From: Tupaia tana
Taxonomy: Eukaryota; Chordata; Mammalia; Scandentia; Tupaiidae
Assembly (NCBI GenBank): GCA_026018925.1
Contig: JAKSZU010000009.1
Location: 38,585,194-38,649,193, forward strand
Direction of reading: 5' to 3'
DNA: 64,000 nucleotides
Positions 1 through 9,649 of the stretch are shown one piece after another. Numbering within the stretch: the first letter of the stretch is position 1; every line of letters begins with the position of its first letter. The notes under the pieces were generated by a model. It searched no databases and was not told the origin of the DNA. It worked only from the letters and a program-made list of their open reading frames with translations. The position numbers were made by a program, and so were the translations under genes.

Positions 1-94
1 TTTCCTTTTAAATTTCTTCTTTGACTCAATGGTTGTTCCAGAATTTCTATCTATTTGTGAATTTTCCAAAACTTTTTTCTCTCATTTTTTAAAT

Positions 95-284
95 AATTAT
101 GTAATTTTATTTATCATTATTATTATTATTATTTAATTTACTAGAGGGCATGCATGCTTACCAGAGATAGACAGAAAGACACAGAGAGAGGGAAGGTGAG
201 AAAGCAAGTCACCAGGTCTAGGACTTGAACCGTGCATGGCCATCTGGGAGCCCAATACCTTAACCACTATGCCACCTGCTGGCC
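95..284 (-). mobile_element. S-type tRNA-derived SINE
   Basis: Read on the minus strand, the element begins at the ctgctggcc end (GGCCAGCAGGTGGC), then has an A-box-like block, GTGGTTAAGG, a B-box-like GGTTCAAGTCC, and a TC-rich segment. It closes with an AT-rich tail that includes an (ATT)n run at about 115-134. The middle portion found in L copies is absent. No clean target-site duplication was found, so the tail end is approximate. Confidence 0.8.
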
Positions 285-1457
285 AAACATTTTTCTTTTT
301 GAAGATGATTTAACTTTCAGATTAGGGCTGTTAAATTTGACAACTTTATCCAGAGCAGAGTTTATTCATTGATAAAGTGGCTGGTTTGCTTGTCATCTAC
401 AGCTATAGAGGTGTAAGTTCCTCTGTTCTTGAAAGTCAACACTATACAAGTAACAGCAGTAATGTCTCATTTGTGTTTTACTTAGTAGTGAATAAAATGT
501 AAAATTAATTTTCTAAAATTTAATATAGGATAATATTGGAAAAAAAGATTTCTAGCACTTTGCCATCAACCCATATGACAGTCTTACTTTTGATTATGTT
601 TCCATACAACGAGGCTAATAAAGTTTGTCACATTGGGAGTACTGAATTTACTTATGGCCCTTTTAGATGAATTTGAAAATTGCTGTTTTTTATTTTACTT
701 AATAAGGGTAAGATCTGTATGATCTAGTGAAAATTCTCAGCCATAAAATATCTATTAGAAAATAATCATAGAACTTGTATATAGCAGTTTTCCAAAAAGG
801 ATCTTGGAATTCTCATATTCCCCTGAGATAAACCCTCCATCTGATAACCAGTGCAGAAGTAGAATTCTGACTAAATATGATGGTGAATCAATAGGGTGTT
901 AAGGATAAGAAAGGTCAAATGAGTTACTCTAGTAATTTAAGGGAAGATAAGGCTAAATTTCCATATTTACAGATACAGTGCCAACAAAATGTAGTTAAAC
1001 ACCTCAAAGAGGAGTAGAAAACTTACGTAGGCTTGCTATATTTTCAAGTTAGAAAGTGTCGAACTGTTCATATAGTCTAAGTTTGAAATTTATTTCAGGG
1101 AGTGAAAATTGCAATTTAAATTTGAAATGACTTCTGTTGATGCAGTCTTCCATTTATCATTCAATTCACTGTTCATTTTCTTAAACTTTATGGCCTCTAT
1201 TTTACATTGTCCTTTGAAGGTGATTTATGCATTTTCCATATTTTTTTTTTAACTTCAGATTTAAACGTAGAAAGAAGGTAAGTAATAAGAGCTCTGGAGA
1301 CCACCTGGAGCAATGTTAATTTGCTCTTAGTTAATAAAACTTTGACTGAATAGAGTCTGTCATTTCCTCCCATTTCCCTTCTCCTTTGCCATTCTTCTGC
1401 CTTCTAGATAAAGACTGGGAAGTAAAATGAAGCTGCTGGCCTTTTTGGTTTTTATTA
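285..1457. other. unique AT-rich sequence, no gene seen
   Basis: No recognisable repeat, RNA gene or coding exon was found. All frames are short and broken by stops. A short T run lies near 1242-1251. Confidence 0.5.
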
Positions 1458-1583
1458 GGGGACTTCAAGAAGTTTGTGGAAAACTGGAATTAATGTATGA
1501 ATTTATTTTGTTGCAAAACTTTGAAATCCATGAGTAGGTTTTATTTTCTTAATTCAGGTTTTCCATTAATGATTTGAACATCC
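1458..1583. mobile_element. palindromic MITE, GACTTCAA family
   Basis: The left end reads gggacttcaagaagttt. The reverse complement of the right end reads ggatgttcaaatcattaat. These form imperfect inverted repeats around a non-coding core containing ttgttgcaaaactttgaaat. Related copies lie at 8285, 13943, 19445 (half) and 61957. This is probably a non-autonomous Tc1/mariner-type DNA transposon; I do not name the family. Its divergence from the other copies suggests an old insertion. Confidence 0.6.
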
Positions 1584-1828
1584 TTTATTTATGTTTATAG
1601 ATACTAATAATGTGAACTATGTGGTTTATAATTCAACTAGGTTTCACTTAGGAAAAATGCCTACATGAAAAATGTCCTTAATGTTCTTGGAAAGTTTGTT
1701 GAGATTATTCTGTGTCTTCAAATTTACAAAACACAGGTGCTAAGGTTTTCTTTTTTGGCTTGAGGGGATTCAAGTGAGATTCCCCGCACCCCATAATTTC
1801 ATACTTGGTTTATAATCTGTTTTTAAAA

Positions 1829-2001
1829 GAATGATTTATTATTATTATTATTATTTAAATTTGCTATAGGGCATAGGTGCTCACTAGACAGAGACAGAGA
1901 GAGAGGGAAAGTGAGAAAGCAAGCCACCAGGTCTGGGACTTGAACTATGGTCAGCCATGTGGGAGTCCAGTGTTTTAACCACTATACCACCTGCTGGCCC
2001 C
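1829..2001 (-). mobile_element. S-type SINE with long 3' end
   Basis: An (ATT)n-rich tail, then ttgctatagggcataggtg (the 3' end motif also seen in L copies), a purine-rich tract and the head ending ctgctggcccc. It lacks the L body. The retained CTATAGCAAA end suggests S arose by internal deletion of an L-like element. Confidence 0.8.
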
Positions 2002-2033
2002 AGATTTGTAATTTTTTAACTTTTGTTTATTTA

Positions 2034-2252
2034 GGGGCCAGTAAGTGGTGTGGTAGTTAAGGTGCTGGACATGGCCTATAGCAATTTGAGTCTTGGATCT
2101 GACCACTTGAAAATCATGCTAGACACATGCACTTGCATGCCCAAATTATAGCCACCCCCTTGGGAGTGATTTCTAACTTTCTCTCTCTGTTTCTCTCTAT
2201 TTCTCTCCTTTGAATGTGTGCACCCTATAGCAAAACAAAACAAAACAAACAA
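2034..2252 (+). mobile_element. old L-type SINE
   Basis: Starts ggggccagtaagtggtgtgg and passes through gtgcacttgcatgcccaaat, a damaged body (most of the GAGAGGAGAATGGAG block is lost) and a CT-rich part. It ends caccctatagcaaaacaaaa with a CAAAA-type tail. The high divergence suggests an early insertion. Confidence 0.75.
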
Positions 2253-2261
2253 AGAAAAACC

Positions 2262-2453
2262 AAAGAGTTTATTTATTCATTTAATGAGAAATGAGAAAGA
2301 GAGAGCGGAAGAGATACCCCTTGACAGGGTCTCATCACACTGCAATCTTCCCAGAATTACCTGGCATATTTAGGTCAACCCTAGATCCAATTCTGGGCCT
2401 CCCATGTGATTCCAATATATCACAGCAGCATCTTATCACCTACACCACTATAG
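2262..2453 (-). mobile_element. probable D-type SINE
   Basis: A tttatttattcattt tail side, a gagaaagagagagcgg tract, then ttgacagggtctcatcacac, which matches the body of the D copies at 3440, 44869 and 53690. The head side (cacctacaccactat) is badly decayed. Assignment rests on the body only. Confidence 0.45.
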
Positions 2454-2468
2454 TTAAAACTCTAATTT

Positions 2469-2528
2469 CTTTCTTTAAATAATTATTTTATTTAACTTTA
2501 TTCATTTATTCTAGTTTGACTAGAGAGG

Positions 2529-2581
<53 letters not shown>

Positions 2582-2657
2582 GTCAGGTCCAGGACCCGAA
2601 CCAAGGACAGCCACAAGGGAGTCCAGCATCCTTAACCATCACACCACCTGCTGGCCC
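2469..2657 (-). mobile_element. S-type SINE with TSD and (GA)n
   Basis: Flanked by ttaaaactctaattt (2454-2468) and ttaaactctaattt (2658-2671), a target-site duplication with one indel. The internal TC-rich segment has expanded into an uninterrupted (GA)n tract at about 2529-2575. The head ends ccacctgctggccc. Confidence 0.85.
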
Positions 2658-2671
2658 TTAAACTCTAATTT

Positions 2672-2898
2672 TGTTTTAGTGGCTTTATTGAAATATAATT
2701 GTCAAATTGTAGAGTGAGTAGGAGGGGCAAAGGGAAGAAACATTTAACAGACAAAAGAATGTGAAGTTCTCTAAAAAAAATAGATCTGTAATTTTTGCTT
2801 TGTAAAAATAAAACTAAAAAATATGCTCAAAGTATATAATATCAGTGTTTTTTAAAATATATTCACAGACTTACACAACCATTATCAATACTCAGTTT
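2672..2898 (-). mobile_element. possible antisense L1 3' fragment
   Basis: Pieces such as ctttattgaaatataattgt and cacagacttacacaaccatt resemble the antisense 3' part of old mammalian L1s. The match is from memory and fragmentary, and there is no coding content. Confidence 0.35.
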
Positions 2899-2910
2899 TC
2901 ATTTATAACT

Positions 2911-3169
2911 TTTTTTTTAGAGAGGTTTTTGCTACAGGGTGCATGCGCTTGCCAGAAAGACAGAGAGAGATAGACGGACAGGAAGCGAGAAATCACCCCC
3001 CAGGGGGGATGGCCATGCCACAGTCCCTTCTCCTCCATTCTCCTCTCAAAATCTTGGGCATGCACGCACACGTGCCAGGTGTGAATTTAAGCCATCGGGT
3101 CCAGGACTCGAACTACGGTCGACTACATGGGAGTTCAGCGACATAGCCATTACTTTAACTGCTGGTTCC
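2911..3169 (-). mobile_element. L-type SINE with TSD
   Basis: A T run, agagaggtttttgctacagg, the purine tract, caccccccaggggggatgg, the ggcatgcacgcacacgtgcc block and the head ending ctgctggttcc. Target tcatttataact is duplicated at 2899-2910 and about 3170-3181. The insertion lies against the edge of an L1 3' end. Confidence 0.9.
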
Positions 3170-3179
3170 TCATTTATAA

Positions 3180-3312
3180 CTTTCAAAATGCAACTTCAAC
3201 GGTGGCAATCATTTCACAATGTATATGTATATCACAATATCATGTTTCAGTCCTTGAATATATACAATATTTTGTCAATTACACCTCAGTAAAGCTGAAA
3301 TCCATTAAATTT
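3180..3312 (+). mobile_element. 3' end of an old L1 (L1M type)
   Basis: Contains caatcatttcacaatgtata, a tatatacaatattttgtcaa stretch and acacctcagtaaagctgaaa. These follow the well-known terminal sequence of old mammalian L1 elements in sense orientation. Only the 3' tip is present. Confidence 0.65.
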
Positions 3313-3439
3313 AAGCTAAATTAAAAATTCATGTAAGAATAAAATGCAATGCAACTGATAGGAGAAATGAATTTTAAAAGCTTCCAGAAAGAGTAGTTTA
3401 TTTTTGTAATAGTTTCTTTGTTATACTGATTGTTCTTTT

Positions 3440-3459
3440 TCCTGTTTATTTATCTATTT

Positions 3460-3506
<47 letters not shown>

Positions 3507-3681
3507 CTTTGACAGGATCTTGATACCATGATCCACCCTCAGCCTCAGCCAGTCCCAGGTCATCAGCATGCACATGGCTGGCATACTCAGGGAAGTCTCC
3601 AGACATGAACTCAGGAGGTCAGTCCATGTGGGTCAGCCTTGTAGAGCAATGCATTGTACCATTGCACCACTATCTGGTCCC
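3440..3681 (-). mobile_element. D-type SINE with (GA)n
   Basis: A tail side of tttatttatctatttcttg, a (GA)n run at about 3463-3503, the body cctttgacaggatcttgata and a head ending accactatctggtccc. The body differs from L but shares its layout: purine tract, body, then inverted tRNA-like head. Confidence 0.65.
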
Positions 3682-4354
3682 TGAAGTCATCTGAAAACAT
3701 TGAACTGTAATTATCAACATTATATTTCATAAAATATTGACTAGGTTATCAAATCTGAAGAGACAGATTGGACATCTGGGATATTAAAATTTAGTACAGC
3801 CTTTAAGAATGTTCTATTATTTCAGACTTGTCCTTTGGCATATAGAAACATGACGTGTACTGAGTGATTAATAAGAATTTGGAGCATTCAATGTTTCTAA
3901 TGATTTATCATATAATATGTGGTGATTGGTTGCTTTAAGCAATAGTCCCACTCATAATTTGTCATCTTATCTGTTTCCTCTAGAATAACACCGAGCTAAT
4001 TCATCATTACCATTTTGGAAGATTGAATATTATTAGATTAGTAGTAGATTTAGTCTGTCAATCTTTGTTAAGTATCATCGATTCAGAGAGCAGTTTAGAA
4101 AGGGGTTCGTAGATGCTGGTAACCATTACTCCTTCCATAATAGTACATACTGTTAATTGTGGCAGTTTGTTCATTTGTGATTTCAAATTCATAAATCTTT
4201 TTTTTTAGCTGACACCCAGAAAAATCCTTTGAAGGCAAAAATATTGGCAGGTATGTATAAGTGTGCTACTAAAACATAATATTAATAGCTAGGTATGTGT
4301 ACAAGTATGTGTGTTGGTGTGGGGGTACTTCATATGTATGACCAGTGTATGTAA
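3682..4354. other. unique sequence, no gene seen
   Basis: AT-rich, with no repeat I recognise and no open frame of interest. Confidence 0.5.
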
Positions 4355-4369
4355 GAAAACTGCAATCAT

Positions 4370-4553
4370 GGGGCCAGCAGGTGGCATAGTGGTTAAGGTG
4401 CTGGACTCCCACATGGTCGACTGTGGTTCTAGTCCCAGACCTGGTGGCTTGAAACTCACGCAGGTAGTATGAGCATACATGCCCAAAGTCCTGAGAGGAC
4501 AATGGAGGAGAAGGGATTGTGACATGGCCATTTCCCCTCAGGGATGATTTCTT

Positions 4554-4601
<48 letters not shown>

Positions 4602-4652
4602 GTCTCTCTGGTGAATGCATGCACTTTATAGCAAAAATCTCTCAAAAAAAGA
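4370..4652 (+). mobile_element. old L-type SINE with TSD and (CT)n
   Basis: Complete from ggggccagcaggtggcatag to gcaaaaatctctcaaaaaaa. The TC-rich segment is a nearly pure (CT)n at about 4557-4589. Target duplicate gaaaactgcaatcat (4355-4369) against gaaaactgcagtcat (4653-4667), with one mismatch. Confidence 0.9.
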
Positions 4653-4799
4653 GAAAACTGCAGTCATAAGTGAAGAGTGAAGTAGTGCTAAGTAAGCAAC
4701 AAAACTAACATAATTAGGGGTAGTGTGATTGATAGCAAAGATGAACAGTGATTAAATTAAATGAAAAAGAAATGAAGAAAAGAGCAGTGAAGGTAAAAT

Positions 4800-5190
4800 A
4801 ATAATTTTAATAAATTAACATTATGTGCCAGTCATTTTGCATGCATTGCTTGACAGCACATGACCTTCATGGTAGGCATTTGTATCCTCTTCTTTTTTTT
4901 AATATTTATTTATTTATTCATTCATTCATTCCTTCATTTTAATTTAACCAGAGAGAGAGACACAGAGAGAGAAAGAGGAAAGCGAGAAAGCAAGCCACCA
5001 GGTCTAGGACTTGAACCATAGTCGACCATGTGGGACTATCCAGCACCTTAACCACCATGCCACCTGCTGGTCCCTCAGCTACATGCTCTAAAACCAAGAG
5101 AGTTTGTGACTTGACTCTTACCACCAAGGGAATAAATCATAGAACCAAGATCAGAAACCCAGGTCTATCTTATTCCAGGACTGGGGTCAC
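4800..5190 (-). mobile_element. MIR, antisense, split by a SINE
   Basis: The left part has attatgtgccagtcattttg and catggtaggcatttgtatcc. The right part (from about 5090) has gtttgtgacttgactcttac and agatcagaaacccaggtcta. Both follow the antisense MIR consensus in order. The S-type SINE at 4893-5074 interrupts it, so that SINE is younger. Confidence 0.65.
4893..5074 (-). mobile_element. S-type SINE inserted in a MIR
   Basis: A tail of (ATTT/ATTC)n repeats, ttaatttaaccagagagaga and a head ending ccacctgctggtccc. The 16 bases next to the head (tcagctacatgctcta) nearly match those flanking the S copy at 7322-7500; see findings. No clear TSD. Confidence 0.8.
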
Positions 5191-5828
5191 CATGTAGGAT
5201 CAGGCTTCTCTTGAGTGGCATATTACCTATGTTCCATAGAACCAGCCCTAATTTTCTTTTTTTATATTGGTGGTTTATGCACTTGTCTTCCATGTGGCCT
5301 TTTGGTTCATGGGCATTTTCCAGACAACAATTTTTCCTGCATTTACTACCTGCACCACAGTTTAGCCTACTGACAACACAGTGAAAGTCATTTAAATTTG
5401 AAAATAAAACTACTACCTTTGAAATTGGCCATCCATAAGATTTATATTCTACTGTACATCTTCGCTGGACTTTAAATAGGGAAGAGTTTGAGAGTGGCCA
5501 ACTTTAGCTAGTAAGGACCAGACAGTTACATTTTCTTAGAGGGAGGAAATCACTACTAGATAGGTTCAGTAAATGAGGAATATTTTTACTCAAACTCAAT
5601 TAGTAAAGACTAACAAGAGTGAATAAATGATATTAAAGTCTAGAAATTATTTTCTTCTTTACTTCTATCTTCCTTTATTATCAATTCCTGAAACCACCAT
5701 GTTTAAGGATTAGCAAGCATGAATAGAGATGGTTTTTAGGACCTCAAAAATCTATTATATTTACCCTTTGGAATTGTATGAAAATGATTACAACTTATTA
5801 ACATTTCATTTAAAATGCGCATGAGCCA
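5191..5828. other. unique sequence, no gene seen
   Basis: No recognisable repeat or exon. Base composition is AT-rich like the surrounding non-repeat DNA. Confidence 0.5.
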
Positions 5829-6081
5829 GGGCCAAGAAGTGGCGTGGTGGTTAAGGTACTGGATTCCCACATGGCCAACCACAGTTTGAGTCCCTGATCC
5901 GAGGGCTTAAAAAACATGCCGAGCACATGTGCATGCATGTCCAAAATCCTGAGAGGATAATGGAGGCGAATGTACTGTGGTATGGCCATCCCTCCTGGGA
6001 GATGATTTCTCTCTATTCTCCCCATCTGTCTCTGGTAAGTGCATGTGTGCTATAGCAAACACCTAAAACAAAAACAAAAAC
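5829..6081 (+). mobile_element. L-type SINE
   Basis: Starts gggccaagaagtggcgtggt, has gtgcatgcatgtccaaaatc and the body tgagaggataatggaggcg, and ends gtgctatagcaaacacctaa followed by a CAAAAA tail. It is full length and of intermediate age, with few CpGs. Confidence 0.85.
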
Positions 6082-6302
6082 ATAACTTTCAGGTAGTTTG
6101 TCCAAAAATATTTAATCACTTTAGGATTCATAGAATATTAATTCAAGGACATTACTTTAAGCTTTTTAATGTTGACAATTCTGAGCAGTGTTTTATCATA
6201 CTTTTATGCAGCTGGAAAAATATCAGGCTAAATCTAGTTTATATTTTCCTGATTTTAATTAATAAATAGTGTCAGGTTCATAATTCAGTTAAAATCTAAA
6301 GT

Positions 6303-6550
6303 GAGAGATTTTTTTGCTACAGGGTGTGTGTGCTAGCCAGAAAGACAGAGAGAGACAGAGAGATAGAAAACAAAAATCATCTCCAGGGGGGATGGCTGTG
6401 CTTCAATCCTTTTTTCCCCATTCTCTTCTTAGGATTTGGGCACACACATGTGCACCTGGTGTTAGTTTCAAGATGCCGGGTCTGAGACTCAAACTGTGGT
6501 CAACCATGTGGGAGTTCAGCACCTTAACTACCACACTACCTGCTGGCCTC
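6303..6550 (-). mobile_element. L-type SINE
   Basis: gagatttttttgctacaggg, then the purine tract, ctccaggggggatggctgtg, cacacacatgtgcacctggt and the head ending ctacctgctggcctc. Full length, moderately diverged. Confidence 0.85.
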
Positions 6551-7321
6551 TACATTCAACAATTTTTTATTTGCTGTTTTGCCATTAGCATTGAGTAGCC
6601 ATTCTCTATTTCCACTAGGGTAAGACCAGAAAGAAGGATCCATACTTGCAGTATTGAGGCTATAGTCTAGACTGAGCAGAATCTCCCTATCAGCTTAGTA
6701 AGATACTAGAACATGTTATCAAGGGAGTTGTCGTCTATGCCAGAGGTTTTAAAGCAGCTGATGTTTCTGGGAATGCATTAGGTGCAGTTTTCAATTCACA
6801 ACAAAAAGAAAAGTGTAATAATTTCTGAAGTTTTTTTCAACCCTGTAATTCTATACACATTTTACCATAATAAATATCTTACTTAATTGCACTAAGTCAT
6901 CATCAGAAGTGGAAAATGCTGTATTTCAGGACAGCAAATGCATTAACCTACAGAGCTATTTGAATACACCAACACTGAGTAATTAAGAAGCCACTTCAAG
7001 GAAGGAATGTTAAACTACAGATATATAATTCCAACTTCTTACTGGATACTGCTAAAATACATGCATGTCTTATAGGTGCTTCAAAACCTCCAAAGCCTTT
7101 TCAGAAGCAAAACTATTTACGATGCTCTCACATTGGTTGTTTGTCTTGAGCTGAACTTAGGCAATTGCCTCAGCAAGAAAGATGAGTCATTCATGCCATC
7201 ATACCAAGATCCTTTCATCCTCATTTGAGATTTTCAATTTTCTAAATGCTGCCTCAGAAACTTATTGAATACATCCTTTCCTTTTCATTTCCAATGCAGT
7301 TTCTGTAGACTTCAGCTACTT
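6551..7321. other. unique sequence, no gene seen
   Basis: No repeat family or coding signal recognised. Confidence 0.5.
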
Positions 7322-7500
7322 TTTAAAAAAATATATTTAATTTTATTTATTATTATTATTTTAATTTGCTATAGGGCATATGTGCTTACCAGAGAGAGAG
7401 GAAATATGAGAAAGCAAGCCTGCCTCCAGGTCTGGCATTCAAACCGTGGTTGGCCATAAGAGAGTCCAGCACACCAACCACCACGCCACCTGCTGGTCCC
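7322..7500 (-). mobile_element. S-type SINE
   Basis: A tail with (ATT)n, ttgctatagggcatatgtgc, a purine tract and a head ending ccacctgctggtccc. The flank after the head (tcagctacatgttctatt) resembles both the opposite flank (ttcagctact, about 7310) and the flank of the S copy at 4893-5074. Confidence 0.85.
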
Positions 7501-7640
7501 TCAGCTACATGTTCTATTGCACCTGAAATATTAATAGCTTTAGTATCCAAGCACCTTTCCTTGGTTCCAGTTTCACCTAAAGTTAATTCTCCATATGGCT
7601 TGTAAATACACCTTGTAAGTATATGTTTTGAATCTCTTTT

Positions 7641-7884
7641 GTTTTGTTTTTGCTGTAGGGAATGTGCACTACCTGGAGAAAAACAGAGAGAGGGAATGTG
7701 AGAAATCACCCCCCAGGGGTGATGGCCACACTGCTAATCCCTTTTCCCCCATTCTCCTCTAGGGATCTTGGGCACATATACACATGCATCGGGCCTGATT
7801 TTCAAGATGCCAAGTCTGGGACTTGTATTAGAGCTGGTCATGTAAGAGTCCAGCACCTTAATCACTATGCCACCTGCTGGCCCC
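7641..7884 (-). mobile_element. L-type SINE
   Basis: tttgctgtagggaatgtgca, caccccccaggggtgatggc, ttgggcacatatacacatgc, and the head ending ccacctgctggcccc. The B box is damaged (gggacttgtattagagc in place of gggactcgaaccgcgg). Confidence 0.85.
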
Positions 7885-7956
7885 ACTTATTTCCCTTTTC
7901 TGCTTAAAATTTGATCAGGAGTTCCACTCAGATGTATAGGATAAATTCAAAATCTT

Positions 7957-8222
7957 TTTTTTTTTTTTTTAGGAGAGGTTTTTGCTATAGGACCCATGTG
8001 CTCGCTGGAAAGACAGAGAGAAACAGGGAGACAGAAAGCGAGAAATCACCCCCCAGGGGGGATGGCCACGCCGCAATCCCTTCTCCTCCATTCTCCTCTC
8101 GGGATCTTGGGCACATAGGCACACGCACCGGGTGTGAGTTTAAGCCACCGGGTCTGGGACTCGAACCGCGGTCAACTACATGGGAGTCCAGCGACATAGC
8201 CATTACGCCAACTGCTGGTCCC
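7957..8222 (-). mobile_element. young L-type SINE with TSD
   Basis: Retains CpGs in the head (gggactcgaaccgcggtc on the plus strand) and body. Target aaattcaaaatctt (7943-7956) against aaagtcaaaatctt (8223-8236), one mismatch. The long T run on its left is the A tail in antisense. Confidence 0.92.
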
Positions 8223-8284
8223 AAAGTCAAAATCTTAATTATGAGTTTTAAAAACCCCTTCTTGATCTGGTCCTTGAGTACTAA

Positions 8285-8394
8285 TCTTCAAAAAATTTCA
8301 TGGAAAATGCATACTACAAATAACTTATTTTGACATTTTTCCACCAAAACAAACTTGTACTTCAATTGCATTTTCCACCATCTTTTCAAAGTTC
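8285..8394. mobile_element. MITE, GACTTCAA family, inside L2
   Basis: tcttcaaaaaatttcatgg at the left and ccatcttttcaaagttccc at the right form imperfect inverted repeats. The core cacaccaaaa-like region (ccaccaaaacaaacttgtac) matches the copy at 61957-62079. Confidence 0.65.
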
Positions 8395-8746
8395 CCTCCT
8401 AAAGCTCCCTTCTCTTGCCTCATCTCCCACCACTTCTCCAACTAAAATTCACTCACACGCTAAGAGCAACTCATGCTCTTTCAAGTGTTTGAGGTATTTA
8501 CATCCTATTTCTTCTGTTTGAATCTTCCTTCTTTGTCCACCTAATTTTCTTGAAGTATAAGCACTGTTGTAACAACTTTTTGTACAACGTCTGTATTCTG
8601 TGCTCACATGGTCTCCTGGTAATGCACATTTTGTAGCACAGACTGCACCGTATTACCATTTTCACTTGTCTGTCTTTCATTAAATTGCATGGGTACTTAT
8701 GGACAGTCAACATACCAGTCTTTTTTGTATCTCTAGTGCCTACATA

Positions 8747-8825
8747 TTGTGTTGTCAGAAAAGTCATGGCATATTTTTTCTGTTTTTCTATGCAAAAATG
8801 TGTCATGACTTTTCCAACAACCCAA
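8747..8825 (+). mobile_element. mariner-type MITE with TA duplication
   Basis: About 79 bp. The left end is ttgtgttgtcagaaaagtca and the reverse complement of the right end is ttgggttgttggaaaagtca. The core is ctgtttttctatgcaaaaat. It is flanked by TA on both sides (8745-8746, 8826-8827), the hallmark of Tc1/mariner integration. Sister copies lie at 41547 and 52428. Confidence 0.8.
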
Positions 8826-8870
8826 TACCTCTAGGACATAAATAGTGCTTAATATGTTTGTTAATATTAT

Positions 8871-9178
8871 TGGTTGGGTATAATTTGTCCAAGAGTTGGA
8901 GGAGGCTGAGTTTCACATGCTCTGATAGTCATTTGGTTCCTCTGTGTTCTTTAAATTTCATGTTAATACTTAACCTTTGTTCAGATGGTCAACTGGACAA
9001 GTTGACCTAATTGTAGCAGTAATTTTAGATGTAAAGCTGCTCATCAGGCTAATTTATCTCTGGCAATACTTGGTTCTGGTTTTAAACATGATCACTGATA
9101 CTAGTTCATCTCCAGCAAACTGAGCATTGAAGGTTTTTTGGAATACCTTGCTCTAAATTCTAAGTTAAATATATTTTA
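8871..9178. other. unique sequence, no gene seen
   Basis: Nothing recognised. Confidence 0.5.
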
Positions 9179-9376
9179 GGGCTCAGCCATGTGGTGCAGG
9201 CTGTTGGGTACCATCGTGTGATACTGGAGTCATATGGAAAAGACTGGGTAGACATGAACAGACCCATGATTCTGGATGGATGGAAGGTTGGGGGGAGGAT
9301 TGTAATGTGGCAGAACTCTGACAGGGGTCCCTGTATCTCTCATGTTCTCAATAAATAAACAAACAAACAAATAAAG
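9179..9376 (+). mobile_element. probable D-type SINE, sense
   Basis: Starts gggctcagccatgtggtgca, contains gattgtaatgtggcagaac and ctgacaggggtccctgtatc, and ends in an A-rich tail with CAAA repeats. It lacks a convincing B box, and the assignment rests on the ACAGG body and tail. Confidence 0.45.
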
Positions 9377-9649
9377 AAGTGTAAAAAATGTTTAGACTGC
9401 TTAAAGACAGAGAAGTAAAGCTTCATAATGCCATACAGATAAGTAAATTCTATACTTCAGAACTATATTTTAAAATTTAAACTTAATACAACTAAATTAT
9501 ACCATTCATCTTTGGACCAATGTCCCATGACAGAAAAAGAAATTAGTTAAATCTATAAAAAGTCAGATTTTATCAAAATAAGAATTATGATCAATTTTGA
9601 AAAAAAGTGGTGCATGACATGAAGTAATTTTGCAAATTACTTATGCTCA

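Larger units (their letters stand above)
8240..8870 (+). mobile_element. L2 LINE 3' end, broken by two MITEs
   Basis: Segments cccttcttgatctggtcctt, cttctcttgcctcatctccc, acttgtctgtctttcattaa and aaatagtgcttaatatgttt follow the 3' region and terminus of L2 in order. The L2 is interrupted at 8285-8394 and 8747-8825 by two different MITEs. It is non-coding and ancient. Confidence 0.65.

Noticed and set aside
2529-2575. Regularly spaced short repeats, considered as a satellite or array
   Set aside because: It is a (GA)n microsatellite within an S-type SINE, with no unit spacing or spacer structure.
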